Assembly: GCA_025667525.1 (NCBI GenBank)
Contig: CM046881.1
Location: 500,113,627-500,177,626 of the forward strand
Direction of reading: 5' to 3'
Length of the DNA: 64,000 bases
From: Glebionis coronaria
Taxonomy: Eukaryota; Streptophyta; Magnoliopsida; Asterales; Asteraceae
The translations under genes and the position numbers were made by a program. Below the pieces are notes generated by a model that saw only the letters and a program-made list of their open reading frames with translations, made no database searches and was not told the DNA's origin. The stretch's first letter is position 1. Each line of letters begins with the position of its first letter. Below, in pieces: positions 35,331 through 47,026 of the stretch.

Positions 35331-36150
35331 TGGTGGGGTATGCCACTTTGTCGAAAGGATGTCGAGTCTATAACAAGAGAACAAGGATTATTGTCGAAAC
35401 AAATCATGTGAACTTTGACGAATTGCCACAGATGGTACGTGATCACAACAGCTCAAGTCCCGCACCTCAATGTCCAACAATGGCACCTATACACAATAGT
35501 GTACGTCCCGTACAAGACCATCAAGAAAGTACTACTACAGCAGACTCGATGGATACGACACAAATAAATGAGTTGGTTGATTTATATGATCCAATGTTTG
35601 ATGAATATTACTATGGAAACAATCAAGTTGTGTCAAAGCCTTCCGCTGTCAATACTGCTGATGCCCCCGAACAAAGTCAACAAGACACAACTGCATCTAC
35701 TTCAGCAACCGTTTCTTAAGAGACAATTCCATTGGATACTCAAAAAACTCAAGAAACCGTCATAAAACCAACATCACCAACCGTCAATGCTGAAGGAGGA
35801 AACAACAACCAAGCTGTAGATGCAGAATTTGACGAAGAAGAATTTATCAACCCATTCGGTACACCGGTACGCGAAGTGGGAGAGTCTTCTACTCAACATG
35901 TTGATCCGTCCAACATGCCAAAATTCTACCAACGATATCCATCCACTCACCATTGGACATGTGATCATCCATTGGAGCAAGTCATTAGAAATCCTTCACA
36001 ATCGGTTCGCACACATAGACAACTTGACACCGATGGCGATGTGTGTATGTATGCACTCACCGTGAGTTCAACTGTACCTACAAACATCAAGCAAGCCATG
36101 ACTGATCATGCGTGGATTGAATCAATGCAAGACGAATTGAACGCCTAAAT
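35324..36150 (+). pseudogene. Copia integrase C-terminus and hinge
   Basis: Encodes the end of integrase (VGYATLSKGCRVYNKRTRIIVE) and the acidic, Asn/Gln/Thr-rich hinge that separates integrase from RT, with a stop at about 35717. It then reads to TRRQLDTDGDV-like and DHAWIESMQDELNA at 36148, the usual entry into RT. Low conservation is normal for this hinge. Confidence 0.8.
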
Positions 36151-37624
36151 GTTTGGGAACTTGTTGACAGGCCCAATGGAATTTCGCGTTTAGATTTCAA
36201 ATGGATCCGGAAAAACAAACTAGATGAAGAACAAACCATCATCAAAAACAAATCTCGTCTTGTGGTTAAGGGATATCGTTAACAAGAAGGGCTAGATTTC
36301 GATGCATCATTTTCTCCAGTTGCTCATTTGGAAACTGTCAGGATATTTCTTGCTTATGCTACTTATAAGGGCTTCATGGTTTTTTAGATAGACGTTAAAA
36401 CTACTTTTCTCAACGGTCATTTGAAGGAAGAAGTGTATGTGAATCAGCCGGAAGGATTCATCGATCCTCATCATCCTAACAAAGTATATCGTCTCAAGAA
36501 GGCTGTATATGGACTTAAACAAGCTCCAAGGGCATGGTACGAAGAACTATCAAACTTCTTGGTTTCCAAAGGATTAACCAAAGGTTTTATTGATCCTACT
36601 CTTTTTATTAATTAATATGGGGATGACATACTGCTGGTGCAAGTTTATGTTGATGACGTTATTTATGGTTCTACAAACCCAAAACTTTCAAAAAGTTTTG
36701 AAAAATTAATGCAGAGCAGATTTGAAATGTCAATGAGGAATGAGCTAAAATTCTTTTTAGGCCTCCAGATTCATGAATCCCCACGTGGTATCTTCATTAA
36801 CCAAGCTAAGTATGCTCAAGAGATACTTAAAAGCATGGTATGACCTCATGTGCTCGCATTGGTACACCATTGTCGACCACATCCTAGACGCTGACTTGTA
36901 ATCATATCCCGTAGATCAAACACGCTATCGCAGTATGATCAGGTCACTTATGTACCTTAGAACTAACAGGCCTGATATTCATCATGCCACATGCTATTGT
37001 GCACGATATCAAGCCAGACCTACTCAAAAGCACCTCAAAGAGGTTAAACGGATCTTTCGGTCCCTTAAGAATACCATTCACATGGGACTCTCATATCTGA
37101 GAGAAACCGGTTTTCATCTAACAACTTTTTGAGATACTGTTCACGCAGGTTGCCTTGATAGCCGAAACAGCACTTTTGGTAGCATAAAATTTCTAGGGGA
37201 AGACAAGCTTGTGAGCTGGTCGTCAAAGAAGCAGGATTGCACTTTGCTCTCCTCAGCTAAAGCAATATATGTGGCTCTATTCGCGTGTTGTGCTCAAGTC
37301 CTCTGGATGAGAACTCAACTCACGGATTATGGCTTCCACTTTGATAAAATACCTATGTATTGTGACTTAAAGTCGGCCATATCCGTCTCTTGTAATCCGG
37401 TTCAGCACTCCTATACCAAGCACATCGTAGTCAGATATCACTTTATCTAGGAACAAGTGGAACGTGGTATCATGGAATTATACTTTTTCAGAACTGAGTA
37501 CCAGATAGCAGACTTGTTTACTAAAGCTCTATCCCAAAATAGGTTTCAGTATCTGGTTGGCTGTCTTGGTAAGAAGTATATGACTCCAGAAGACTTGGAG
37601 GTTTTGGAAAATGAAGCTGCTTAA
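36151..37624 (+). pseudogene. Copia reverse transcriptase and RNase H
   Basis: RT: WKWIRKNK, then IIKNKSRLVVKGY with a TAA at about 36281, [22 protein letters not shown] (36486-36555), and the catalytic YVDD at 36646-36657. Stops occur near 36387, 36614 and 36841. The RNase H-like part includes [31 protein letters not shown] and [11 protein letters not shown]; a typical second-half Asp context is degraded near 37130. The C-terminus LFTKALSQNRFQYL ends at a TAA at about 37622. Product would have been the copia polymerase; now inactive. Confidence 0.9.
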
Positions 37625-40382
37625 TATACTCTCATAATGACTTCTAAGGGCATCACAGCTTCGGACTCGGACCTTAACTAAGGAAAGTTTATCTCGGACG
37701 ATAACATACCCTTCTCAACGAGAAATTCATATTTCTCGGTCATGAGCTTCTCATAAAAACATTCAATGTTTTTAAGTTCATGAAAAACGACTTCTAAGTA
37801 AATGTCAGCTTAGAACTTGAACTTCAACATAAGGAATTTTTATCACGGATGATAACTTATCCTTTACAACGGGAAATTTATTTTTCTCGGTCATGAGCTA
37901 GTCACAAAACAATCAAAGTTTTGAGCTCATGAAAAACAGACCCGAAAGGAAAGTGTAGGTTTCAGTGCGCGTTCCTAAAGCAATAGAAGAGAAGTCTTCT
38001 ATCATGATTATTTTTAAAACCGTTGAACACAATTTTTCAAGAATTTCTCAAAAGGTTTTTCATTATCTTTCAAAATTGTGTGTTCAACACTCCCTCCCTC
38101 ATAAAATGGTTTTTATATCTCAAAAATATCATATGTTATTTTGATCAATTTTTTAGGGGAGCGTTTTAAAATCAAGCCTTTAATGTTGTTGGGTATATCT
38201 CAGATATTGTCATACTTTATGTATCCAACACATTCCGAAAAATGTTTAAAACTGTCATATGCAATATACCATATCTGATAAGGCATTTCATCTTCGTACC
38301 TTAACATATTTTGTGGTGTCTTTTTTCTTATATATTTTCAAATTTTGATCTATTAGGACCCACATATATTGTTGAGGGGAGCTACCTGACTCAATGTTCC
38401 ATGATTCATGCGTGCACACATCTTTCTCTCCCATCGGATTTTAGAAAATTGTCATATTTGAATCAATTGGTATCTCTAATATTATGTTTTTATATTAGAG
38501 ATAGGGGGAGAAAATGTGATTAAAATGTAATATATCGCAACATGTGAGCTTAAAGACTTAATTGAATCTCTTTCCTTCACATGCTAAACTATTTCGTATA
38601 TCGATGCATGTGTGTAGGGGGAGGTTTTTGGAAATGTAAAACTTTCAAAGTGTTAAATGTTTTGATTTTTATCAAGCACTTTGAATGGTTTTTAAATGAT
38701 TTTATGGTTACGATCTATACCTATAACACCTACTATCCACGACGGAACGATGGAGTCAAAAGGTGGTTTAGGAAAGGAAACTAAGTCCTATGATCCAACC
38801 AGAACCGGAGGGATCTACCCAAGGACATTCCATAGCTAGAAATAGTGTCCTTAGGAAAGATGTAGTGGAATGAAGCTGAATGCGGACCAATTACTTAAGT
38901 TAGCACTAGAACAATCATAACAAGGTGCTAGTGATCACGTATTGGTAAGCATTGAAGGAGTTGAATATTCTATGCAACTTAGGCAAAAACCGGGTCAATA
39001 CATCTATTGAAGATGAGTCGTCATGGACCCAGTAATATAATGCACAACCCTTCCCCAGCCATTCAGGTTTCTCTCAAAAGAAACTTGTCTCATTTTCACG
39101 AAGATCAACACATATCTATTGGCTTTCTCACTTCGAGTTAGTTAATATTGAAAAGGTGGCAGTCTGCTCCAGCCTCTGATTATCAAATTATCGAGTCTAG
39201 AGCCAAAAAGAGATCTTTCTATTATCTCATTAGGACACATCGAGTCCTACGCATTATCCTTGTGATATTTCTAGAACATCTGAGTGATACGGTTCACAAT
39301 GAAGATGGGAATCCTGCTTGAGCCAGCATCAAACAAGCTCATGGTAGGTAACTTGTGTGATTCTACACGAATCAAACTCGTGAGAACTGGAATGCAACTA
39401 AGTTTGGGTTCTTAACTGATTCAAACTTGATTCTAGGTTTCTTCGCAAAATCCGTGTGATCTTGCCTGAACATTCAGAGTGAGACTCTATAGTGTTCACA
39501 GTGATGAATAGAAATCCTTCATGTGTCAACCTCAAACAGTACTACGGTAGGTGACTCGCAAGATTCTTTATGAATCAAGCTTGTAACAAACTGGAAAGCA
39601 ACAATGGTGCGATTCTTCTAGATCAAACTTGTTCTAGGAAATCTGAATTGACGACTCTAATCAGACGGATAATTTATCCTTATAATCCACTCTTTACGTT
39701 CGCAATCTGATTTGAGACGATCGAGTAAAGAGAACTGGCTACTACCGCCGGGAAACCCTGTCAAAGAGGTTCATAATCGAATCTACTTGATCACGGGTAC
39801 GGTATTTAATACCGTTTAACGGTCTTCACCGACCGGAGGTAAAACGCTACAGAGTTAAGATGAAATGTTCAAAGCCATTTTATCCGTGTCTATATATGTT
39901 GTTGCATATCAAGAAGGTGACGTAGCTATGTACAAACTGAAATCGTCGTCACATGTTCATACTACAAGTTAAAGACTTCCGCTACTATGATAATCAATGG
40001 ATACCTCAAGGTCTAACTTCAACTATATTTATGTGGGAGATTGTTACCCTTTCGAAATCAAAAAAGTATGAACATGTCGAATCAGAAGTCACAAGAGCAC
40101 AAGATGGCGATAATCAAGATACTTAAGAATGTAAGAATGTAATAGGTCATCTTGTCATAAGAGCACAAGATGAACACTATCAAGGATAGACTGAAGATCT
40201 CAAGCACTCCAAGTCAAATGACGAAGGCTCAAAATAAAGATCTCAAAGGAATGAAGGAACAAAACCGCTACAAACAAGATCAAGACCAAGATACAAGACC
40301 CAAGAAGGAAGATCTCCTCCATAAGAATGTATTCACTCAATCATCTTTTGCATTTTAAGATGACCGATACATTGGGGGAGAT
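37625..40382 (+). other. Long non-coding 3' region of the copia element
   Basis: About 2.76 kb without a credible gene. It holds two imperfect direct duplications: a 150-bp unit (37639-37788, 37789-37944) with TTTCTCGGTCATGAGCT in each, and a unit of about 190 bp (about 39258-39440, 39450-39620). An LTR-like phrase, AAGAATGTAATAGGTCATCTT, lies near 40132. The polypurine tract TTGGGGGAGA (40373-40382) adjoins the 3' LTR. Confidence 0.75.
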
Positions 40383-40751
40383 TGTTAGCCCTATATTTTA
40401 TATAGTCGAACAAGAATGTAAAAGGTCATCTTAGTCATAAATGGTATTGTATTGTAATAGGTTAGTCGGGTTAACCGGGCTTGGACTTTAAGCTAATATT
40501 GTCTAAGGTAGGGGTTTTATGCCCAAGATAAGACAAGCTCGGCCCAAGGAAACAAGCCCATGAGCCCACCAAGCTCATGGGTATATAAACCCTCTTCCAT
40601 GTGTGGAAGAAGGTGTTGGTTCATTCTTATTTTCTCTCTCTAGAAAAGATTAACCTTCCACCATCACTCTACTTTCTCTCTCTAACTTTCTTCTCTTTCT
40701 CTCTCTAAATCTACTATAAATCTTATGTTATGGATTGAAGTGGGATTAACA
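40383..40751 (+). repeat. 3' LTR of the copia element
   Basis: 369 bases, TGTTAGCCC...GATTAACA, the same length as the 5' LTR, followed by the AATAT target duplication. The CTATATTTTATATAG palindrome near the start is conserved. Confidence 0.93.
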
Positions 40752-40842
40752 AATATGAACAAAGCTCCGTTCATGTTCTTCCGGTTCGTTTACAGCCCTA
40801 CTTTGGCCGTTTTAGTCTTCGTGTTCGTTTATTTGATCGGCC

Positions 40843-41830
40843 AATTCTTTTACTACTATACTTGTGTATGTGGATGACTTGATGATCACTCGTACTCATA
40901 ATGTCGTGATTCATGCTCTTAAATCTTAGTTGAGTACTCATTTTCATATGAAAGATTTATGCTCACTTAGCTATTTCTTTTGATTAGAGGTGTCTAAAAC
41001 AGATCAAGGTATCTTCATATCTTATAAAAGGTATACTTTGGACTTGTTATAAGAGAATGGTGTTCTATATTCTAAGCCCTATAAGTTGCTAATAGATCAG
41101 CATGTTAAACTTCAAGCTGATCAAGGTACTCCTTTAATTGATGCAGAAGATTATAAAAGATTAATTGAAAGACTTATTTATCTCAATATCACAATGCCTG
41201 ACATTTGTTTTACTGTCAAAGCTTAAGTGAATTTATCTAACATTCTACTTCTAGTTCACATGCAGGATGTTAAATATATTCTAATGTATCTTTTAACCAA
41301 TCCAAGCCAAGGAATTTGTTGGCCAATAGTTCTTTTGTATAACTTACAACATATTCTGATTCTGATTGAGCAAGTTGCCCTTTGAGTAGAAGATCTACAA
41401 CTGGCTATTGCATACTTCTTGGTGATTTTTCTTTGTCTTGGAACTCTAAAAAGCAATGTGTTGTGTCTAGATCATTTGTTGAGACTGAGTACAGGGCTAT
41501 GTCATTGACTTACTGTTAATTTACATGGCTCATGACTTTGTTGAAAGATTTAGGGCTCAAAGATATAGATCCTGTCAGTTTGAAGTGAGATAATCAAGCA
41601 ACAATTACTATAGCTGCCAATCTAGTCTTTCATGCAAGAACAAATCATAATGAAGTGGAATATCATATGTGAGGGATCAAGTTAAAGCTAAAATTATCAA
41701 GCCTACTTATGTTTTATCAAAATCTTAGGTTGATGATGTCTTCACCTAAGTGTTACCTATCAACATCAACAATTCTTATCCATGTTGGGAGTTTCGGCTT
41801 CCACTCACTCTCAACTTGCAGAGGAGTATA
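40843..41830 (+). pseudogene. Old Ty1-copia pol pseudogene C, RT palm to RNase H
   Basis: Starts with a second copy of the segment at 10828-10992 including YVDD (40867-40878), then continues uninterrupted in type: GIFISYKRYTLDLL, DYKRLIERLIYL, a degraded SRPD-like motif (MPDICF), and RNase H (about 41390-41520: FLCLGTLK..., then [10 protein letters not shown] in another frame). Several stops and frame changes. The end is near 41830 (QLAEEY-like). No LTR of this element is recognised. Confidence 0.8.
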
Positions 41831-42408
41831 GAAGTAAAGGGGTCTCTTAGCACATTTATATTGTAGGGACTAACATGTAATAATTCTTTTAGAAAATCTT
41901 TGGCGGGAAAATGAGTAAAATGCAAAAATCATTCTTGTGGTATTTTATTTTTGCAGATTATAATAACCGGTATTTCAAAGTTACATGTTGCCTATTGTGT
42001 TTTGTATTATTTTGGTACTTTGACTTAACGATTTATAAAAATTAACCATTACAACAGAGATAATATTATCTTTATCTTTATCTTCTTCTTCAAAACACCA
42101 CAAACACCACTCCATCACCATCTCTACCACCACTTCTATCACCACCTCACAAATCCCAGTCGACCGTCGATAGCCACATCACTACCTCGCCAGAAACCCC
42201 CGCTACCAGCGACAACAAAACCACCACAACGATCTATCATTTGTAAGATCTATATTTTGTATTTACTGAATTCCTTTTTCAAAATTATATATGTTTTATC
42301 TTTTTTTCTAAAAAGAACTATATTGTGTATTTCCTAAAGTTTTGACATTAATAGTTTTTTAGATTTGTTCACATTTTTGTAAATTTTGTTGTATAAATAT
42401 TATTTATG
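41831..42408. other. No gene seen; CACCAT-rich low-complexity patch
   Basis: Between the copia pseudogene and the CACTA gene. 42080-42240 is C/A-rich (ACCACCAC, CACCATC units). AT-rich otherwise. No TIR of the CACTA element is recognised here. Confidence 0.5.
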
Positions 42409-43910
42409 CTAAATTTGTAAAACTGTAAAAATTTGTAAATCAAAGATAAAATCAGCCCGTTGCTGCGCCTCCTCGGTTTGCTTCCTCAACAACTCTTTTT
42501 CTTGCTCATGAATCCTAAGTACCTCCGAGAGTTGTTCTCGAGTCACTCCCTCACTATAAGAACTACTCCCGCATCCATATGAGGTACCACCACCCGGCAA
42601 CTTCCTGCCCCTGCCGACGATATTTTGAGTGTTGCGGCTCGGATTTACTAGATCAATTATTTCTGGATCACTTTTATACTGCTCAGTACCGCAAGAAATC
42701 GTTTCTTTTATGGCCATCATTTTCGACTGTGAAAAAGAAAGAGAAAAAAAGAAGTTAAAAACAAATAAAAATATGTTATTAAAGCATGTATAAATTAAAT
42801 TACTTACATATCTGTCTTGATTTTCCTCGGACATAATGCCATTCTTGTTTGTGTGTGCCCTCTTCCAAGTTTGTATAAGGTCCTCGTAAGCCCCATGCGT
42901 GACTTTCTGTACAATATCAAATAAATTAATAACAAGATCTTTACCAAAAAAATTAATAACAAGATACAAATAAACAATATAAAAACTTTGAAATGATCAC
43001 AAACTGTAATGATTCTTACATATTCGTTACTTCCTTGAGCGAATGATTTTTTCCCTTAATGTGTAGAAACTTTGTTTTTCGAGCGGTTAACTGTATTAAC
43101 TTCACTTCTCCTCACCCGATTCAGGTGGGACAAATACCGGCACAAATCAAGCCACTCCCCTGCTAATCTGTTGCCCCACGTAGAACTCGATGGGGGCAGT
43201 ACAAGCACCGCCTCCTCGGGCGAAACATGGATAGAATAATAGTCAGCCTTTAACTTGTTCTTATTTTTGCGCCAAAGTAGCCTCAACTTACAGTTAATTA
43301 CAGTTTTTATCCTTTCTCCTACTAAATATGTTTTCCCGCCATAAGTCACAGTTTCACGACTATCCAACCAACCCGTCAGGTTGAAATAGGTCTACATGTA
43401 AACATATGCATTTAAATAAACAAACAATTTTCAACCAAAATAGTTAATAAGACTAGATGTAACGCAAACAATTAATACCTCAAGTGTAGGAAAGATATGG
43501 GTTTTGAGGTGCAATGGTATCTCTTCCCACTCGCAAGCAAGTGGAAGTGGTCAGACTGTTTCCCCCATCAGAGAGCTCAACATCGCACCATGATCGCCTA
43601 ACGGATGGAAGCTATTAAGATCATAAATATCAAATGTAACTGGCAGAGGTCCTCCAGGCGCCCTATGCGCCCTCCTTAGGCTCGTATTAACCGTAACCAT
43701 ATGTGGTATCAGGTCACCTGCAAAGATTAATTATTGTAGTTATTGATTCGTGAAAATTCAAGCAAAAAAAATTAACAATAAGAGTTGACATAAAATAAAA
43801 ATAAATCACAATTTCTTACTTTCGTAATTGCCAGGTACGAACTTTGTAGGTCGTCTAGGTGGAGTACCACCAGCATCCCCGCCGTGTGATCTACCACCTA
43901 CACACGCCAT
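42409..43910 (-). pseudogene. CACTA TnpA/Transposase_24-like gene, five exons
   Basis: Likely DNA-binding transposase subunit of an En/Spm-type element. Exons inferred by eye: 43910-43820 (start ATG, MACVGGRSHGGDAGG), 43717-43479, 43391-43020, 42906-42808, 42726-42409. Every intron has GT/AG ends and phases agree. Family resemblance is strongest in exons 3-4, where a Trp-rich segment (TGWLDS, EWLDLCRYL) is followed by KSFAQGS and YEDLIQTWKRAHTNKNG, as in plant Transposase_24 proteins; exon 5 ends with a Glu/Gln-rich helix (LRIHEQEKELLRKQTEEAQQ). Two in-frame stops, TGA at 43551-43553 and TAA at 43056-43058, break it. It lies downstream of TNP2 on the same strand. Confidence 0.72.
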
Positions 43911-44071
43911 CTGTAATATAACAACTACATGAACACACAATTTCGTGGACCGGTTAATGCTAATACACAAATTCATAAAAATTTACACATTTAAACATAT
44001 AAGAACAATTCCATTAAAAAATTACACATCTAAAGATTAAATCATTGTTTCATTCAAATTACAACTTAAGA

Positions 44072-46510
44072 TCAATTATCACAATCTGAATCATCGCTAG
44101 ATAAAACTTCTTCAACAACATTATTAGGGTTCACTTCATCATCATCAGACATTTCAGCATCATCATCATCAAGGGCATGTGCAACGTCATCATCTTCATT
44201 ATTGATTAGATCATCATCGTCTTCATTAACCTGTGTGGCGGACACTTCTGCCGATTTGTCATTCAAACTCAAATTTGTATCCTCCAAACAAGTCAAACCA
44301 GCATTCAGCATAAAATGTGATGAACTGCTACCATGTATAACATCTTGATCGGACTCTTCAACATCGCCATGATAAACATGTTCGACCACCTTCCAACCCT
44401 TTGATTTTCTAGCAAAGTCATCAAGGTAAAATACTTGTCATACTTGTGTCGCAAGAATGTATTGTTTATTTTTGTGAAATTCCTTATTAGTCAAAATATG
44501 ATGTATGCCCTGATCAATGTAAGAACGTCTATTGCGTTTCGTACAATTTGGGGGGTTAATGGTGTCAACCCATTTACATCGAAACAACACAACCTTGCAG
44601 TTTCCGATATAAGTGAGCTCCAGAATTTCTTCGAGTTGACCATAATACATCTCTCCATCAAGCCCGGCTGTTGAAACACCGCTGCATTGAGTGGTGTGAA
44701 GTTTATCGCGTTCATGTATCACAAACCTCACACCGTTAACTACGCAAGAGGGGTATGTACATGCACTAGTATGTCCACATTCCAAAGAGAATAACTCTTC
44801 ATTACAGTCTCCTGTCGTTTCTTTCACGAATCTACGAAAGAGATACAAACATATTTAGATATATGAGCAATAACTCCAAGGTAATATATCTAATGTATTT
44901 ACCTTGTGAGTAAACCAGGTGGGAAACCTCGTTTCCACGTTATCAAGCGACTCTCTGCAAAAGTTCATGATATTAGAATAAGTCATCCCGAAAGAAGATT
45001 TTTTAAAATATAGATAAGGAAGAAACATACTCTTTGTAAGCCAAGATGTCTGATTCAATTTCAGGACTGTTGTTAAGTATATACCATACAGCTGCCCACG
45101 TAACATCTAAACTCATATGAATAATTTTGACTCTACCCATCAGTTTGCATGAGGACCGGAACACCTAGAATTTATCTTTTTGTTCAGGAAAACCGTCATC
45201 CCTGTCAAGACGGTTAAATCTCGTCTCGACATCCTCAGCAAGATAACGCGAACAAAAAGTTAATGCTTCTTCTGCAACATAACCCTCCGCAATAGAACCT
45301 TCAGGCTTTACTTTATTTCGGACATAATTCTTTAGCTTATTCATGTATCTTTCAAGTGGATACATCCACCTGCAGCGAATGATGGCACCTAGAATAGCCT
45401 CATTGGGTAGATGTACAACCAAGTGAGGCATTATGTCAAAAAAAAAGCAGGAGGAAAGATTTGCTCTAAATTAATCATCACACTGATCAATTGGTTTTTA
45501 GCTTTTACCATGTCCTCCTCCGTCAAAATTCTAGAACAAAGCTGCTTAAAAAACAAGCAAAGCTGGATTATAGGATCTGCAATGTTTTTGGGAAAGTATT
45601 GTTGTACTCCGTAAGGAAGTAACCGTTGCATCATTATATGACAGTCATGAGATTTCATGCCCGTTATATTTTCATAATTAGCGGTGACTTTTTGCTTAAA
45701 GTTGGATCCAAACCCATCAGGTAGTCTAACTCCTTTGATGAATTTACAAAAAAGTTCCCTGTTAGCTTTGGTGAAAGAGTACTTTGGATGAGGCTTCTCA
45801 AACTTCTCGTTTCCTTTTGGAACTAACCACAACTCGGGTCGAACTCCCAATTTTTCCAAGTCTTGCCTTGCCTTTGTTGTGTCTTTGTATTTGTCGTTTT
45901 GTAACAAGATATTCAGTATTGCCTCAAGCACGTTCTTTTCGATGTGCATGACATCCAAATTGTGTTTTAGTAGAAGAAAGGGCCAATACTCAAGCTCCCA
46001 AAAGATAGAACGCTTAGTCCAATTCAATTCAACATTTCTATTAGGAGGTGGGTTGGTTTTCTTAATTTCTGGATGCTTCCCCGACCTACGTTTCAAGAGG
46101 CTATTAATTTGTAACTGGATATCCATTTCCGTAAACTTTCCTGGTTTAGGCTTCCGTTCGGCTTTACCATGGAATTGCCTAGTATTACTCCTTAGATAAT
46201 GATTTGTTCTTAACCAACTTCTATGACCAACATAAACGGTTTTGTTCTTGATAGCCATCGATGGAGTGTCCTTGTTACAAGTGGGGCATGCGTAGTAGCC
46301 TTGCCCAACACACCCAGAAAGACCACCCGGAGCTGGAAAATCATTGATGGTCCATAAAAGCGCTGCTTTCATATCGAAATAAGTACCCGTAGCTGCGTCT
46401 TTCGTCCTGACTCCTTTCCATAAATATTTGAGTTCTTTAGTCAAAGGCGCCAAGAAAACATCAATTTCTTTTCCAGGTGATTTAGGGCCGGGAATTAACA
46501 TCGTCAACAT
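44072..46510 (-). pseudogene. CACTA TNP2 transposase (Transposase_21, DUF4218, DUF4216)
   Basis: Catalytic transposase of an En/Spm (CACTA) element. 46510-45431 is an open 359-codon stretch with MLTMLIPGPKSPGKEIDVFL, ACPTCNKDTPS, LKHNLDVMHIEKNV and KSHDCHIMMQRLLP, the hallmark Transposase_21 motifs. A run of nine T's (45438-45446) shifts the frame, after which DUF4218 continues (45431-45165, PHLVVHLPNEA, RYMNKLKNYVRNK; then 45110-44900 with an intron-like GTATG near 45026). DUF4216 (44848-44438: CTYPSCVVNGVRF, GQLEEILELTY, VVLFRCKWVDT) follows, with a TGA at 44437-44439 before the acidic C-terminus (44389-44072). The N-terminal third is missing at about 46515. Confidence 0.88.
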
Positions 46511-47026
46511 TAAAGAAGTGGCCCATGAGTTAAATGGGGGTCAAACATAACATAGACATATATGGGTGAATGGGTTCATATAGAGCAAATCTTTTTTAGG
46601 GAACAAAAGCTCATAAAACGTCTTACTTGATAAATAAGTATCAAATGAAACATTTAACTTTTGTTTATAGGTTTGACACACTAATTATCGATAGAAATCA
46701 CAAAACTTTTGCTTTTTCATTAGTATGTATTGATGAAGAAGTGGCCCATGAGTTAAATGGGGGTCAGAATAACTTAAGCACATGGACTGTATAGGCCGTG
46801 GAACTACAAATAGGTGAAAATAGTACAAGAACATTTAAGATAGTGGTTTTTAGAACTATAAGATGGTTGTTTTCAGAATTATAAGACAATAACATGTGTA
46901 ACAAGCAAGCCAAGTACCATAAACCTATAAATGCTACCCTAGTCATTAAGCATAAAAATTCCCATGGATTATGGACTTCATTTACTTAATTAAGGTCACA
47001 AAAATCTTGAATCTTGAAATGAAAAG
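46511..47026. repeat. 29-bp direct repeats flanking 194 bases; no gene
   Basis: GAAGTGGCCCATGAGTTAAA plus nine further matching bases (ending GGGGGTCA) occur at 46515-46543 and 46738-46766. The first copy abuts the truncated 5' end of TNP2. The rest is AT-rich with no recognised content. Confidence 0.6.

Larger units (their letters stand above)
11490..40751 (+). mobile_element. Ty1-copia element with long linker and nested insertions
   Basis: Bounded by two 369-bp LTRs (TGTTA...AACA) and a perfect AATAT target duplication (11485-11489 and 40752-40756). Internal order is PBS, motif-array leader, gag with zinc knuckle, a long linker, protease, integrase, RT, RNase H, a 2.7 kb non-coding tail, then the polypurine tract. 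This order with the long linker resembles SIRE/Maximus-type elements, although the LTR is short for that group. Athila element B2 interrupts the protease at 16874/34235. About two dozen differences separate the two LTRs by eye (roughly 6-7%), more than between the B2 LTRs, consistent with the copia being older. Confidence 0.93.
10993..40800. mobile_element. hAT-like TIR element, split by the copia insertion
   Basis: The left terminus TAGGGTTGTAAACGAAC at 10993 and right terminus GTTCGTTTACAGCCCTA ending at 40800 are inverted copies of each other. The element's own sequence is 10993-11489 plus 40752-40800, about 546 bases, rich in GTTCGTTTA/TAAACGAAC half-sites and without coding capacity. The target duplication flanking 11490-40751 (AATAT) lies inside it. 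I see no 8-bp duplication of its own, possibly because of the segmental repeat around it. Class assignment is tentative. Confidence 0.55.

Noticed and set aside
42080..42240. CACCAT-rich patch as a Pro/His-rich coding exon
   Set aside because: Low complexity, no frame longer than its surroundings, no splice context.
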